NCBI GenBank assembly: GCA_036897445.1 | Contig: JAYMTL010000019.1 | Span: forward strand, 62,001-126,000 | Source: Pelargonium tetragonum | Lineage: Eukaryota; Streptophyta; Magnoliopsida; Geraniales; Geraniaceae | Reading direction: 5' to 3' | DNA length: 64,000 nucleotides | Shown: piece by piece, positions 1 through 12,115 of the stretch | Numbering within the stretch: the stretch's first letter is position 1 | Layout: every line of letters begins with the position of its first letter | Notes under the pieces: model-generated | Told to the model about the DNA's origin: nothing | The model's database searches: none | Seen by the model: only the letters and a program-made list of their open reading frames with translations | Made by a program: the position numbers and the translations under genes

Positions 1-557
1 GGGTAAGGGGCTTTTACTATAAGCACAGGATAGGGAAAGATTTGAGATTTCCTTTTGAGAGTTTATTTGTAAAAATTGCTGAGGCTTACTTGAGACTTAG
101 GTGTCGCTATATAAAGTGCACGCTATAGACCTTTGGGTTGAATTTGTTACTATACAATTAATATAATTTGTTAGATTGGGCCCTAATAAATGAAGCCTCA
201 AAAACTTCTAAAATGAAATTTCCTTATTTCGTATAAAGAAAATGACTCTATTGACTTCGCTCGGTTCCTAGAGAATTAAAAGACTTTTAAAGTAACACAG
301 CATGATTAACTACAAATTCTATAAAAGGCTTCGGAAACCTTATATTCTCAAGAGAAATCCGCTGGAATTCTGTCTAAAATCCTTCCAAAACTTTGTCTAA
401 CAGGAATTACAGGAAATCCTGTCTTGTAAAAACAAAAAAAGGGAGACCCTACTCAAGGACCAAACCAACTTATGTTGTGGAAATCTCTGCAGTAATTTAG
501 TCTGTATCCTCGACTGCTTTTAAAGTTCTAATATGAATGTAAAGAAAATAGGAGAAG

Positions 558-574
558 TACAAGCCGGGCTTGTA
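558..574. repeat. 17-bp palindrome, 8-bp arms
   Basis: TACAAGCC (558-565) is followed by one G and its exact reverse complement GGCTTGTA (567-574). An 8-bp perfect inverted repeat is expected about once or twice by chance in this window, so only the relatively high G+C of the arms makes it worth listing. Confidence 0.6.
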
Positions 575-1007
575 GAAAAAAGAACCCCTTGATTAAGAGA
601 GCTTAGCAGGGAAGGTTATAAACTAAAAGGCAAAAGCAAAGACTTTAATTAAAAGACTTTTGTAAGATGCTTTTAACTTCAAATTCCGTGCCTTAGAAAC
701 TCTTTACTTCCAAGTCCCTTAAATCTTAAAAACCCGAGACCTAACTTTCAATTAAACAGTATTTACAAAAAAAGGATGTGATATAAGTGCTCTTAACTAG
801 TATACTAAGAAATATTATAATACTTGAGTTTGCGCCTCATGTATTAAGGGGTGCTATAACTCTCCTGTATTTGGAAATGCATTTTATTATAATTAATAAA
901 AAGGATATTTGTAAGAATATGAGCAAGATTTTGGGTATCTGGATTTGTAAATATGGGTAATTTAATTATTCATAAAATTAGTGTATATCTGATCTCTTAC
1001 TTATGGG

Positions 1008-1036
1008 TTTAGAGGGGTTCTTGAGAACCCTCTAAA
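1008..1036. repeat. 12-bp hairpin with one bulged G and a 4-nt loop
   Basis: TTTAGAGGGGTTC (1008-1020) pairs with GAACCCTCTAAA (1025-1036) around the loop TTGA. All 12 pairs are Watson-Crick and one extra G is bulged in the left arm. It would fold equally on either strand. A stem this long with a 4-nt loop is unlikely by chance. It could be a transcript end or processing hairpin, though no gene flanks it on either side. Confidence 0.8.
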
Positions 1037-2477
1037 TAAAAAGGGGCCTTATGTTAGAAGTTCAAATAGCCTGTGAACTAAAGCTTTTTACGACTCTTTT
1101 CCCACAACTCAAATTACAAATTGAAATATATAATTAACTATCATAACTACTACAAAGGATTCTATAAAAAGTTAACTTTGGTTATTTTTTGATTCTCTAT
1201 GAAATATTAACATAGTAATTCTTAAATGAATGTACATAAATTTCTTGTGATCTGCCAAGAACTACATGGGGGCAACAAAGTAATTGTTTAAGCTGTTTTA
1301 AACTCTATGAAATGAAAAGCTTTTATTAAGTAAATAAAAAAAATTCCCTATTATTACTAGGTTTTGAAATTATAGTGTCAACATATAAAATAAATATGTA
1401 CATAAGGACTTTTCGGGTTGGTAGATCAGATGATTAAAAAAAATGGGAGCGCTCCAATATGAGTATATTAGACTTTTAGCTCTTTTTATTGAGAGACTAG
1501 GAAAGGTACAGTCCTGTCTGGTAACCCCTACTAGGAAATTCAAAGTTCTAGTCTTTTTATACTGCATTCCTAGATTAACATAAGTGAATACAAAAAAGAA
1601 TTTATGCAGTCTTATCATTCCGATCTCTCATTTTTACAGATAAACCGAAACTAAGAAAGAAATTAGGGCTCTTATAATATAGAATTAGGAATTGACTAAG
1701 ATTATTTGGTCACAACGGAGAATCTTACTTCAATGAAATATAACATCAATTTTCTCAGAAAATCCTCCATTTCTATGAATTGGGTCCTGTCTCCCGCGTG
1801 TATACTCTATAATAGACAGATATTAGCAATTGCTTTTTATAGTAAATGCACGGGAGCAGCTAAAGGATATTTTATTATATCAAGTGATACTTAATAGGAT
1901 TATAAGAAGGGGAGCAGATACTCTAAAATTTCCCGACCTATAAAATTTTTGAGTTCTCTAAGAAAGTCATTCTATAATATAAAGTTAAAGAGCCTTTTTA
2001 TTTTAACAATGAGTCTGATCTCGTTCTAACCCTTATCCGTTATACGAAAATTTTTGGTTTATGAAAAGGAAATTTCTGATAAAAGAAACAGGGTTTTTAC
2101 TACTCTTACAGGAGCTTGGTTGTTATTCTTAAATAGGAAAGGAGTAGTTACTGCTTTATCCCTGCATGTAAAGGGGAGTCCAAGGGTCTTAAGAGAGTCT
2201 GACCCCAAACTTAAAAAAAGTGAAATTCCCTACTCTCGACTCTTGATTACTGTTTTTATCTCTATATAATCATAATCTGTACAAAAGAAGGCTATTTACA
2301 CAATATACAAGAGTCTTTTTCCTGGGGACTAAGGGTTTACCAAAACTCCAAATCAAGGATAAGTCGCAAAGTTAATAAAAAAGTGAGCAGGGTTAGGGGT
2401 CGCTGGGATTTTTATGCCAAAAAGCTGCTCCAAGAGCTTTACGAGTTAAAAAAGGCCCTAGTAAATCCGTAACCTTT

Positions 2478-2507
2478 AGTATTGAGCTTAACAGTATTGA
2501 GCTTAAC
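2478..2507. repeat. Exact 15-bp tandem doublet
   Basis: AGTATTGAGCTTAAC occurs twice with no spacer (2478-2492 and 2493-2507). One such 15-bp doublet has a chance expectation well below 0.001 in this window. It is one of a dozen exact doublets here and points to recent replication slippage or end-joining duplication. Confidence 0.95.
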
Positions 2508-3971
2508 CCCTTACGCGCACAAGCAAACCTCTCTTTTATTATTTAGCTTTCTTCCTTATCCACAGTAGTGTTTTATTTAAAATGACTTAATAATTAAGAG
2601 TAAAAGCTCTGGGTCTGGTATTTAGTAAAACTTAAAGGACACATAGCAGTTAATTCCCCAGAAGCTCTCTTTTCAAGCTACCTATTTAAGATTTTTGCTC
2701 AATTTCAAATTACAGTATCAAGTAAATTTACTTTACGAGTCCTTAGGAAAAGCTGCGGCTATTGCAAAGGCATTCTTGGCCTTTCTGGTTCAGAAGTCGG
2801 GGAATTCCTTTTTAGTATTTTTATACTCAATTGATCAAGATTTCAAACTATGCAGTATTCCTGATATAACTTCTGCAGCTTAAATATGCTTAAATAAAAA
2901 ATCAACAAAGCTTTTTCTGCCAATTCAAGTTTTATAACAACGCGATATAACTGCCAAATACTTATCCCATGTAAACTCAATGCCAAAAGACTAGAGACCC
3001 CTATCTACCCTAAATGACAACTTATAGAAACCCACACGAAGAATCCCGTTGGGCGTAACTTAAAATTAAAAAGGCTTCTACAAAGGATATCTGTATTATA
3101 CTTTGTTTAAGGAAACCTAGTAGAGACAAATCCGGTAAAAAAGGACCTTGAGTATTTACACTTAGATGATTATATATAAAAATCCGCTACTAATACTAAT
3201 TAGGATAATTTATAAGGGAGGAGTCCTTTTAGATCTAGAAGCCAAATCAATAATAAAGCTTAGAACTACTAAAATTTCTTGTACCCTTCGGCGTTTTACT
3301 TTAAAGGGGGATCCTTGGTTAAGAATTGAGATGCTTTTTGTTTTGCAGAGTTGTATATGAAGTTTTCTTTCATATTATAAAATATAGCGTGGGTATTTAG
3401 TTGGTTTGAATTACCGGAGAACCTTTTGCTATCAATTTATAGGATCGCATGAATTCGGAATAGCGGGCCTATTATTAAAAAAGAAAGCTTGTATGGGTAG
3501 AAATTAAGAATTTCAGGATTCTAAATATTGTACAAAATTTTTCTTAGGTTAAGAATTCCTCACTAGCATTTCCGAACAAGGCCCTGTTTTAGCTGTATCC
3601 ATAGTTATACCCCCCCCAAAGTTAATACTCAAAATCCTTACTTTTTTACAGTCCTTATCCGAGTATTTAGAAGACTTTAACGTGTCTTTGAGATCTTAGG
3701 TAGCTTTGTTATTTAAAAGAATCGTTCTAGACAAGATACTTGGGATTTTACTATAAGTTAGTTCTTTTATTATTATATTTTCTTTTTTCACGCCTACCCC
3801 AATAAAAAATAGTGGATTGAACCCTTTCTATTATATAGGCACAGACCTAACTACTAATAAATAACAAATTAAGTATAAGGCGCTAAGACCCACAAAGGTA
3901 AGAATTAGACCTTTATAGGGTTGGGATTTTCAAAATTTCATTGTAAACACCAGGGATTGCCCGGTCTACAG

Positions 3972-3995
3972 CAGGTAAAAGCAAGAGGTTACCTG
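3972..3995. repeat. 7-bp hairpin
   Basis: CAGGTAA (3972-3978) pairs with TTACCTG (3989-3995) around a 10-nt purine-rich loop, extendable by one G-T wobble outside. Stability is modest. No neighbouring gene gives it a role. Confidence 0.5.
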
Positions 3996-5650
3996 TTAAA
4001 AGCAAATTACTTTGTGTAGAACAGGTCAGTAAAGCCAAAAAGCTAGCCATTTTTGTGGAGTCGAGTTTTAGGGGTTATTTCTTGTCAAGACACATAGTAT
4101 ATTCTTAAAAAGGACCTTTAACAAAAGAAAAGAATTGCTAGAGTCTTCTATAATCCGGGCATATTTTGAATTTAAATCTTTACTAACAAAGCATCCTGCT
4201 TTAGCAAGACTCCGTTTCTTTAGAATTAGAAGAGTAGGTATATCTTTAGCTTTAATCCGAACGGGAATCCCGCGGCGTAATATATTGGGATCCCTAAAGA
4301 AGAGCCCTTATAAAAGCAAGAGAAAGCAGAGTCTATACTCGAGGAAGTTTTTAGATATTTAAATCGATGAAGAATTCTAAGTCAAAGGAATAAGAAGCTC
4401 GGTCTGGTGATAGCTCAAATAAGACTAATATAGGATCTGAATGCATTCCCTTTTCAGTGGAGAAGGTGAGAGTTCTATTCTACCTCGAGAGTTGATACAA
4501 GGCTTTTTGCACAGCATATTTACACTTTTCTACTTAGTACCCCTTTTGATATGTACTTTTTAAGCCTGTTAATAAATATAAGAATCTGGGAATCAGAGGT
4601 TTGCACCAAAAACCTCTAATTTAGTTTTATTAGTAACATAAATAAGATATAGACGGGCTTTTACAGACAAAATAGCCGGGGCTCGGTCCAGATAGAAGAA
4701 GTTTAGAGCGTTAGATATAATAAAACAAGCCGCTCTTATAGAAATATGGACTTAAAGGGAGCTACTCTACACACACGTATAAGAACCTCTTAAATTACAC
4801 TGATTTCGGTTTTTGTAACTTTATTAAACGTACCTTTACCTTATTCTATAAGGCGCGTACCTGAGTGCTTCTTAGAAAAACTTCGCCCTAATGACGGGTT
4901 TTCGAGGTATTGTATTCCAACTAACTTCTTTTCGTTGGTAAAGCGCTGTGAGTGAGATATAAAAATATACTTAATATAGGCCATTAGAGTCTCCTAAAGC
5001 AGCTCGAACCTATGTTGGATCCGTTTTCTAAGTGGGTATACTAGAGTTAATTTAGGGAATACCAAAAAGGTTAGAGATTCGCGGCTAAAAGTATTTAGAC
5101 TAAATAACCGAGGAGCGGGTCCCTATTAGGTTTTCTTGGCACTCCCCCGAGTATCTCTTTTAATGGGGTTGAGTTACAAGAAGGAAACCCAGGCAATTCT
5201 CTTTTAGGTTATAAATTTCTCTTTAGTTTGAGTATTGCTTTTTTAAAACAAAAGCGGAGTAAGGTATTAAAAATTCTTGTACTATATGTTATCACATATC
5301 CATGAGTAACCTAGTGCAGAAATGTGTATGAGGACCATAAACTGCAGCTGGTTAACCAGATTGTCTGTATTCTGGGGCGTCTACACGTATTTTTTGTGAC
5401 AGGAATTGTAAAAAGCAAGATCTCTGGGTAAAATATATTTCAAAAAAAGTTTGGGACATGGCTAGTGGATAAATTATTAAGAAGCCGGGTTATTCTGATA
5501 TATAAGGAAACGGGTCCTGTTGTTATCGAGGGGTTATCCTAGAAAAGCTATATCTTGGTTATAGGAGTCTCTGCAAAAGACCTGTTGGTTTTACGAACTT
5601 AGGCTTACTATTATTCTATTGTTTTTCTAGCAGCTTTTGCTTATAAGTCA

Positions 5651-6061
5651 CTAGATTTTTAATTTCAGGATACTTTCTCTTATTGTAGATACACTTATAA
5701 AAACTTTACCGTAAAAAGGTGAACGCTGCAGCAAATTACAAAATTTGTGGTAAGCTAATATACACATTTCGAACTCTATTTTGATATAATAAAAAGGGGA
5801 ATCTCCAGAGTTTTCGGCGCTATGCTTTCCTTCAGAAGTTCCGGATTCAACGAAACTTACCCCGTGGTTCATACTTTTCGCTGCCTTGGGACTATACAAA
5901 AAAGGTTTTTTCCTGTATGAATGAGGACTCTCTATAAAGCAGAGGTTGAGATTAACTCTAGTATTTAGAATAGTAGATGTATCCTTTTCTAATTGCAAAG
6001 TGTTGGAATTTTTTAGGAGTCTCCTTATTCTGGATCTTTTGCAGATTAACTCTTTATACAT
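5651..6061 (-). other. Longest open frame (136 codons), unrecognised and probably not a gene
   Basis: This is the longest started frame in the window. The translation begins MYKELICKRSRIRRLLKNSN and is rich in Ser, Lys and Leu. I see no signal peptide, membrane segment, catalytic motif or repeat, and no similarity to a family I know. Its upstream end overlaps another open frame on the opposite strand (5977-6219), which also means little. About one frame of this length is expected by chance at this base composition. I found no ribosome-binding or promoter signal that decides the start. A real hypothetical gene cannot be excluded, but nothing besides its length supports one. Confidence 0.12.
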
Positions 6062-8057
6062 TATTACGTGGAAGCTTTTCGCCTCGACCTAGTGTAAAAA
6101 GAACATATTTATTAGTATTTATGGGAAATAAGGTACCCGTATCTTGTAGAAATTTGGACTCTTATATCTACTGTACAGATAAAGGGATAACTCTGTATTG
6201 CGCCCCTTATAGCAATTAAGACTGGCAAAAAGGACTTATTCTATTCAGTAACAGTATGTCATTAGGGACTTTTTTAACCCCCCTCCCCCGCGGAGCCTTA
6301 ATGAATAAAAGGAAAAAAATCTTTTCTTTCTTTTCTGATCAATATTTGAAAGGTTATGAAACCGGCTTTACAAAGTTATTAGAGAAATCGTGATAAATCC
6401 TATGTTGAACCCTCACTTTTTGTTCCAAACGAGGTCCTTTTAGTACTACCGGAATAATAATAAGAAAACCTCGTAGGAATTTTGTTTCCTTAAGTTATGA
6501 ATAGTTTTCTAAGCCTCTTTTTTCTAATAGTCAATTTTTATAAGATCCGCTTTCTAAGGAAATTCCATATTTGGTTCTGAACTGCTTCGTTTAGCATTTC
6601 CCTTTTTTGGTATCCTGTAGCTATTCAATTTTCTTTTAATACTGGACTCCTTTTTTAGTAGGCTACATCCCGACTCAACATAAAAAGTCTTATCCTTGTG
6701 GGAGTCTCGTTCTAAGCCAATAACACTTACCAGATAAATTACTAAGCAGTTATAAGTTTCTACCTTTTCTATACTAAAAATTGAAGTTACAGGATATTGC
6801 TGCTCTACTCTTATGAAATACCCCTTCTTAAAAATTAACTGATAACAAAGTATAAGTACATTTAGAAATAGAAATACGTATAATAATAAAGGGGAACAAA
6901 AGCTTTTGCTTCATTACATGCTTGATAAACTAAGGTAATTCTGTCATCTTTTCAAGGAAATGCCAAGGACCCCTTTTTGAGAAGTTGCTTAAATGTGAAC
7001 TCTAAAACCAGTTATATTATTGTAATTAAGGTTTTACAAGGACCTGGGTTTAGCAATTGAAAGAGCTTCCCATGTATCGGGTATAGAAAACTTGTCCCTA
7101 ATGCCTAATGGAAGGGAACACACAGCCTAAAATTCATTTGAAAAAGTAAGTAAGAGTATAGGGAAAGACTTACCCTTTTTATATAGGTATATAGGTTCGA
7201 ATCTCCTACAGGGGAGTATGCCTAAATGCTAACTTTCTTTTTTAAATAGTTGCCCACGCGAAGCTAGTAGTTTAGGATAGGACTTGACCTACTGTAACTC
7301 TTTTCAATTTGAATAGAAAACCCTAAATATTCCATAAAGGATATCTATCCTGTGTAATTTGTAAAAAGAAAGGAGAATTGCCTCTCTTTTAGAATTCCAA
7401 GCTACAAAAGGAGGGGTTAAAATCACTTAGATAAAGTATAAAGAAAAAATGTCTTTTTGTTACTCTTAAATCAAGTCAAATTTTAGGAAGCACAATATGT
7501 ATGCTAGAAGCTTTTAATCGATTGCATTGAATCCGGTTTAATCAGGTAAATTCAGTTGCTTTTGAAGTCAAAGCCCTAGGTTCAAATATTCTCATAGCTA
7601 AGTTCTAGTACAAGAAATGAAAGAAATAAAAAACGACTATATATTTAAAAGCGTAATTAACTCTCTCTCTAGGCCTCGGCCGCACCTAATATAGGAAATT
7701 CGCCGCTAATACACATTTTCGAGAAACCTTATATCACTCATACCTCAGCAAGAGTTTGATAGCAGAATATGGAAATGGATCTATCAGGATTTTCTGTTAG
7801 TCAAAAGAGTTACCGGTTAATTAACGATCATAATAAGTGGAAGCTTTTAGTGTCTAGAATCCGCTCTATCTAAGTATATTCCATTACTTTGCCGAATTGT
7901 ACCTTTTTACTAGAAGTATAGTCTTTTTCATCTAAAATGACCGGGGATCCTCAGAACCCTTTAACAAGTAGTTTTCTTGTCATATAATTTACTCACTTCT
8001 TTTTCTTATAAGCTTTCCTGTTATAAAGTATATATTTTTAGTGTCTCTGATGTACCG

Positions 8058-8081
8058 GTCTTTATATAATTATATAAAGAC
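8058..8081. repeat. Perfect 24-bp palindrome
   Basis: GTCTTTATATAA (8058-8069) is followed directly by its exact reverse complement (8070-8081) with no spacer. The match ends cleanly on both sides. A 12-bp-arm perfect palindrome is expected about 0.01 times in this window. With no loop it could extrude only as a small cruciform. It could also be a dimeric protein-binding site. Confidence 0.95.
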
Positions 8082-10035
8082 TCTTAAAGAAACCCAAGGG
8101 TTTCTAATAACTAGGTAGAGTAAACTTTTAGGCAGTCCTTTATCCGTCATTTAAGGTAAGGAAAATCTGATACCAGGATCGCCCAAGCGGGTTCCTTTTA
8201 TTTAATCGGTAGCTTTTAGTAGGATTTACCCACTATCTTAGACTTATCGGAAGGGGGTCCCTAACAGAAATAGAATAATTATAAAACGGAATTACCAGGA
8301 TATTAAAAAAATCCGCCTCTCCAAAAGGTTTGATGCTACAAATTATTCTAAAGTCTAACTCTTTTTTATATAACCCCTAGCAGAATATCGATTATAAGAA
8401 ATTAAACTCTGCTTTATAAAAAACTCCTGGCATATTTCTTAGAAACTGGCTTTGTACTACTTTCTTATCTGCGATACCTTTTTTTGTTAAGAAACTCCTG
8501 CTATTTATATTCTCTTCCTTCAACTCAATTCTACCGGGAAACCTATACACTCTTATGTTCCCTTTTTCTCAGCCAACTATAGGGGTTTAAATGAAAGCAG
8601 AAACACAGAGGAATAGAAGAATTCCATACAACCTACTAGAAAGATCTTTGAAACTCTTTTGACTTTAATTAGGTTTCTTTGACTTGCTTCAAAAAGAGAC
8701 TAAAGAAGAGTCTCCTGAATTTACTTAAACTTCAGTGGCATAGAATCTAGAACAAAGGCCTCGCCTTAGCTATACCTTATTCCTGTCTTTAAAAACCTGG
8801 GTTACCCCAAATCCAAATCTTATAAAGGAACACCCTACTGTCTCAACTTAATTAATAAACCTACCTTTATACAAGTACAAGAAAAAACTTGTGAAATTTA
8901 GAAAGGACCTTAAGAGTATAAAATATTTGAATAATAAAGAATAAGTGAGCTAATCCAGTGCAGAAAGCGAGGCAATTAAGTCGAGCTTCCCTATAAAAAT
9001 TTAGGTATTATTCTTTTTTCTTTTAGTCAAATCTTACCTAAAGCTTAAAGGGTATAGCGAAAAATTTCTTATGACTTAACTCTAGGTTACATTCAAAACT
9101 TTTTTAATTAGCTAATTTAAGTAATGGTTTACAGCAGTGGAAATGGGATCTTAAACGTACCCAGTAAGCCCCTAATATGAAATAAAAATAACTTTACCAA
9201 TTTTTCTATAAAGATTTTTGAGTAACTGAGTACCTAAATTTAGCCTAAGTCCTTACAATGTGGATATAGAAATACCGACACCTAAAGTAAATTAAACCTT
9301 TGACTGAACATAGCATTCTTTCAACATCCAAAAAATTGTTTTTTTCCATATTTGGAAACTTATTCAAAATGTACAGCATATACTTAGTGTTAAGATAAAT
9401 ACTTGTGCTCTAAACACTTTCCCTCTTTAATTCTAAGGTAAACTCATATTATCGCTTACTTGCCAAGAAGGGCATGTTGTGAAGTTAAGTCTATAAGTTA
9501 TGTGGCGGCTAAGTACAGACTTTACCTAGGGGATTAAAACACAGTTAGGGACTTTTCTAATTTAAATCTACTAGATCAAGAAAATATCGTATAACTAATA
9601 TATTTCGATTATTGACTTTACCTGATCAAGATTTTAGGACAACTAGGTTTCAACTCGAGCTTCTTCCCGACGTAAACTTCGGTTATTGGTCAGTATTTTG
9701 GAGAAACTAAGGAGGATATATAATCTTCTAGATTAAAGAAATAGAGTTTCAACCTTGATAATTATTATAGATAATTAATACTGTAGTAAACTTGCAACCT
9801 TAAATTCTGAAAAGAAAGGGTTACATTAATACACAATTTTATATGCCGAAATCGAAAAGGGCCTTGTGATAAGTCCTTCTAATTCTTATTTTTTGATAAG
9901 ATTGTTTTAGAACTTCAGAGTATTCCTACCCAGTTTTAGCGTAGGGGCTTCCTATATCAGTATTTTTTTACTAGTTTTTTTGCAGACTTAGGAAACCCCG
10001 TTTTTTCTAAGTGCTTATTTATATAGAGGTTCTTT

Positions 10036-10073
10036 AATCTAGAATATAAAAATGAAACTTTATATTCTAGATT
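10036..10073. repeat. 15-bp perfect inverted repeat with 8-nt loop
   Basis: AATCTAGAATATAAA (10036-10050) and TTTATATTCTAGATT (10059-10073) are exact reverse complements around the loop AATGAAAC. It is the longest perfect stem I found, with a chance expectation of about 0.01. The stem is AT-rich, so it is less stable than a classical terminator, but it would fold as RNA from either strand. No gene lies nearby to explain it. Candidate roles are a transcript end or processing signal, or a cruciform used in recombination. Confidence 0.95.
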
Positions 10074-11303
10074 TATTTAATTGCGTGTTTTAGCTCCTTG
10101 CCCTTTGCATGATGAATAAAATCATTTGATTTGGATAATCTTCTTAAGCTTTCTTCTTTTTTTCGTAATCTGTTAACGTATGCTATTGTCTGAGAAAAGG
10201 ATGAAGTGTATTTACAAATTATTCAACTTCTGGCGTTTTATTGTGGGTTAATACGGTTGTCCCGTGGTATGTATGGGCTTGGTACTGAAAATTTAGGAGG
10301 GGTTTTTAACTGTATAAAAATGACATTTATTTGTTCCTTAGTTTTAGTTTTAGGTATATAATAATCAAATACAGAGTCCCTATTAAGAAAGTACTACTAC
10401 ATCAAATTTCTTAACTCTAGTAAAAGGGGAAAGACTCCTATAAAGAGGATAAAGAGGGAGGACCTTCATATAAAATTATATGCAAAGCAAGCATAGTTTC
10501 GGCATATCCCTATCGCAAGGACTTAAAAAAGAGGCTTACCGGGCATTAAGTCCAAGTTCTATGGTTCACGTACAAGAAAGCTGGAAAGCATAATATAGTA
10601 GCATACTTTTGTTTCACTAAATATCGTGCCCAATATCCGGGGTTGGGGTTTCAACAAAATGAGTGTTTGCCTCTTACTACAACAGAACTAACTAACCTTT
10701 AATTCTTACCGAAAAGGGGTTTAAAAAGTTTATGGAGATCCTTTTACTGCAATGGCGAAATCTTGTCGGTCCCTTTTAGTCTACTCCGGGTTAAGGTTAA
10801 AGAAATGGACTAATTTGTCTGAACTCGAAACCTAATAAATTGGTTTAAGGAATATCCTACAAGAAGGGAACTGTTTCCAAATGGGCTTCTATTATTTAGA
10901 CTAACTAATGCAAGAGTTTTCGTTAAATGTTCAGTTAAATTCTTATTTATAAGCACTTCCGTATGCTCCAGGTAAATATATAATTATAATTGCTTAATCC
11001 CTCAAAGATATTAGTTGCTGTGAATAACCTAATAATAAAATAACGGAAACGAGATCTATTTAAGATCACCAAGAGGGTTGCTTTCTAATAAGTAGATTAT
11101 CTAGTGTCCCCGTTTCTACTAAAGTTCCTAGTTTCTTGACAAAAAAGAAGAACTCCCAAACCCCTACTCCCGTTACTTTTTTATTAAGTAAAGTAAGATC
11201 TTGTTTGTTGCTTTAACAACTTATGAAAACGCTCTGAGAGTACTCCCCTTATTATTAAATTGCTACGCCCTTTTCTAATCGAAGTTATTTTTTAATTAGA
11301 AAA

Positions 11304-11320
11304 AAGGTAATGTAATTAAG
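11304..11320 (+). repeat. Copy of the dispersed 17-mer AAGGTAATGTAATTAAG
   Basis: Exact match, preceded by a run of A. It is one of five exact copies in the window. The sequences flanking the different copies do not align, so the unit is short and sharply bounded. See the finding on this family for the possible explanations. Confidence 0.95.
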
Positions 11321-11489
11321 AATACGTTTACTAGCATAAAAAACTTGTTGCCTTATCTCAAAATTTTATAAACTGAAAATAACTCTTAGGGATTGTGAAA
11401 TACTACAAACTTATTAATCTCGAGCAGTAGTCTACACCGAAGATTTAGTGGAGCATGAGCTCACTTAAGCATTAGGGTTTGATTATACA

Positions 11490-11547
11490 TAACTAGAAAA
11501 GAACATAACCCATTTAATCAAGGCGCAGGTTCGAAATCCTATAGTTA
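11490..11547 (+). other. Weak tRNA-like stretch
   Basis: TAACTA (11490-11495) can pair with TAGTTA (11542-11547). Just inside the second arm lies GCAGGTTCGAAATCCT, which resembles a T-arm with the TTCGA loop signature but has an 8-nt loop. The interval is about 58 nt, too short for a standard cloverleaf, and no D-arm or clean anticodon stem forms. It could be a truncated tRNA pseudogene or coincidence. Confidence 0.15.
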
Positions 11548-11939
11548 CTACAACTAAGTAGGGTTGAACCAAGGGCTTTTGCCGCCCTATTATGTCTATG
11601 CTTTACCTCTTTTTTATACTGAAATTTACCTGACTAATATCTATAGTAGATGTCTTAATAAAAATAGAAGCTTAAAAACTTGCTCTTTATAAGCGCCCAA
11701 AAGCTATCAATTTAGATATTTCAAAGCCTTTACCTGTATTTTACGTAGTTATAAAAGTTTAAGTAGCACTTCTGAGCGGACTGCTAATAATTAATAAGGG
11801 GACTAGAAAGACCTTTTTAAGCAAACAGAGTGCGGGAGGGGTATACCTTCAACTACTAGGATCCCTTTTTATATATCTATTACATATCTAACTAGTATAT
11901 ACTTTATTAATTCACTATTATATACCTAACCTAAAAGAA

Positions 11940-12115
11940 TAGGCTACATAGTCTAGAAGAATAGAATAGCTACAAAAGAGCCCATAAGAAGGAAGCATTT
12001 AGAGGTATGAAGGCTAAGAAATCTCTCATCAAGATACTGCAGAGTAAGATAAGAAACAACAAGGATAGCTTTGAAGAATAACAAAGCAGGGCTGCAAAAT
12101 AAAAAGTTTAGAATA
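11940..12115 (+). other. Purine-rich island
   Basis: The plus strand is about 70% purine here, with repeated words such as ATAAGAAGGAAG and AGTAAGATAAGAAAC. One frame reads MKAKKSLIKILQSKIRNNKD and ends soon after at TAA, but Lys-rich frames arise automatically in purine-rich DNA. The stretch near 11978-12010 resembles the island at 54456-54490 (GCYCATAAGAARGAAG in both), and both give RAHKKE in the same frame. Function unknown. Confidence 0.45.

Noticed and set aside
4135-4362. 75-codon plus-strand frame rich in Arg and Lys
   Set aside because: No motif or similarity recognised, uses a non-ATG start, and is within the random length range.
7187-7215. TATAGGTTCGAATCTCCT as a tRNA T-arm
   Set aside because: The T-stem has mismatches and no acceptor partner for CAGGGGAG lies at the right distance upstream.
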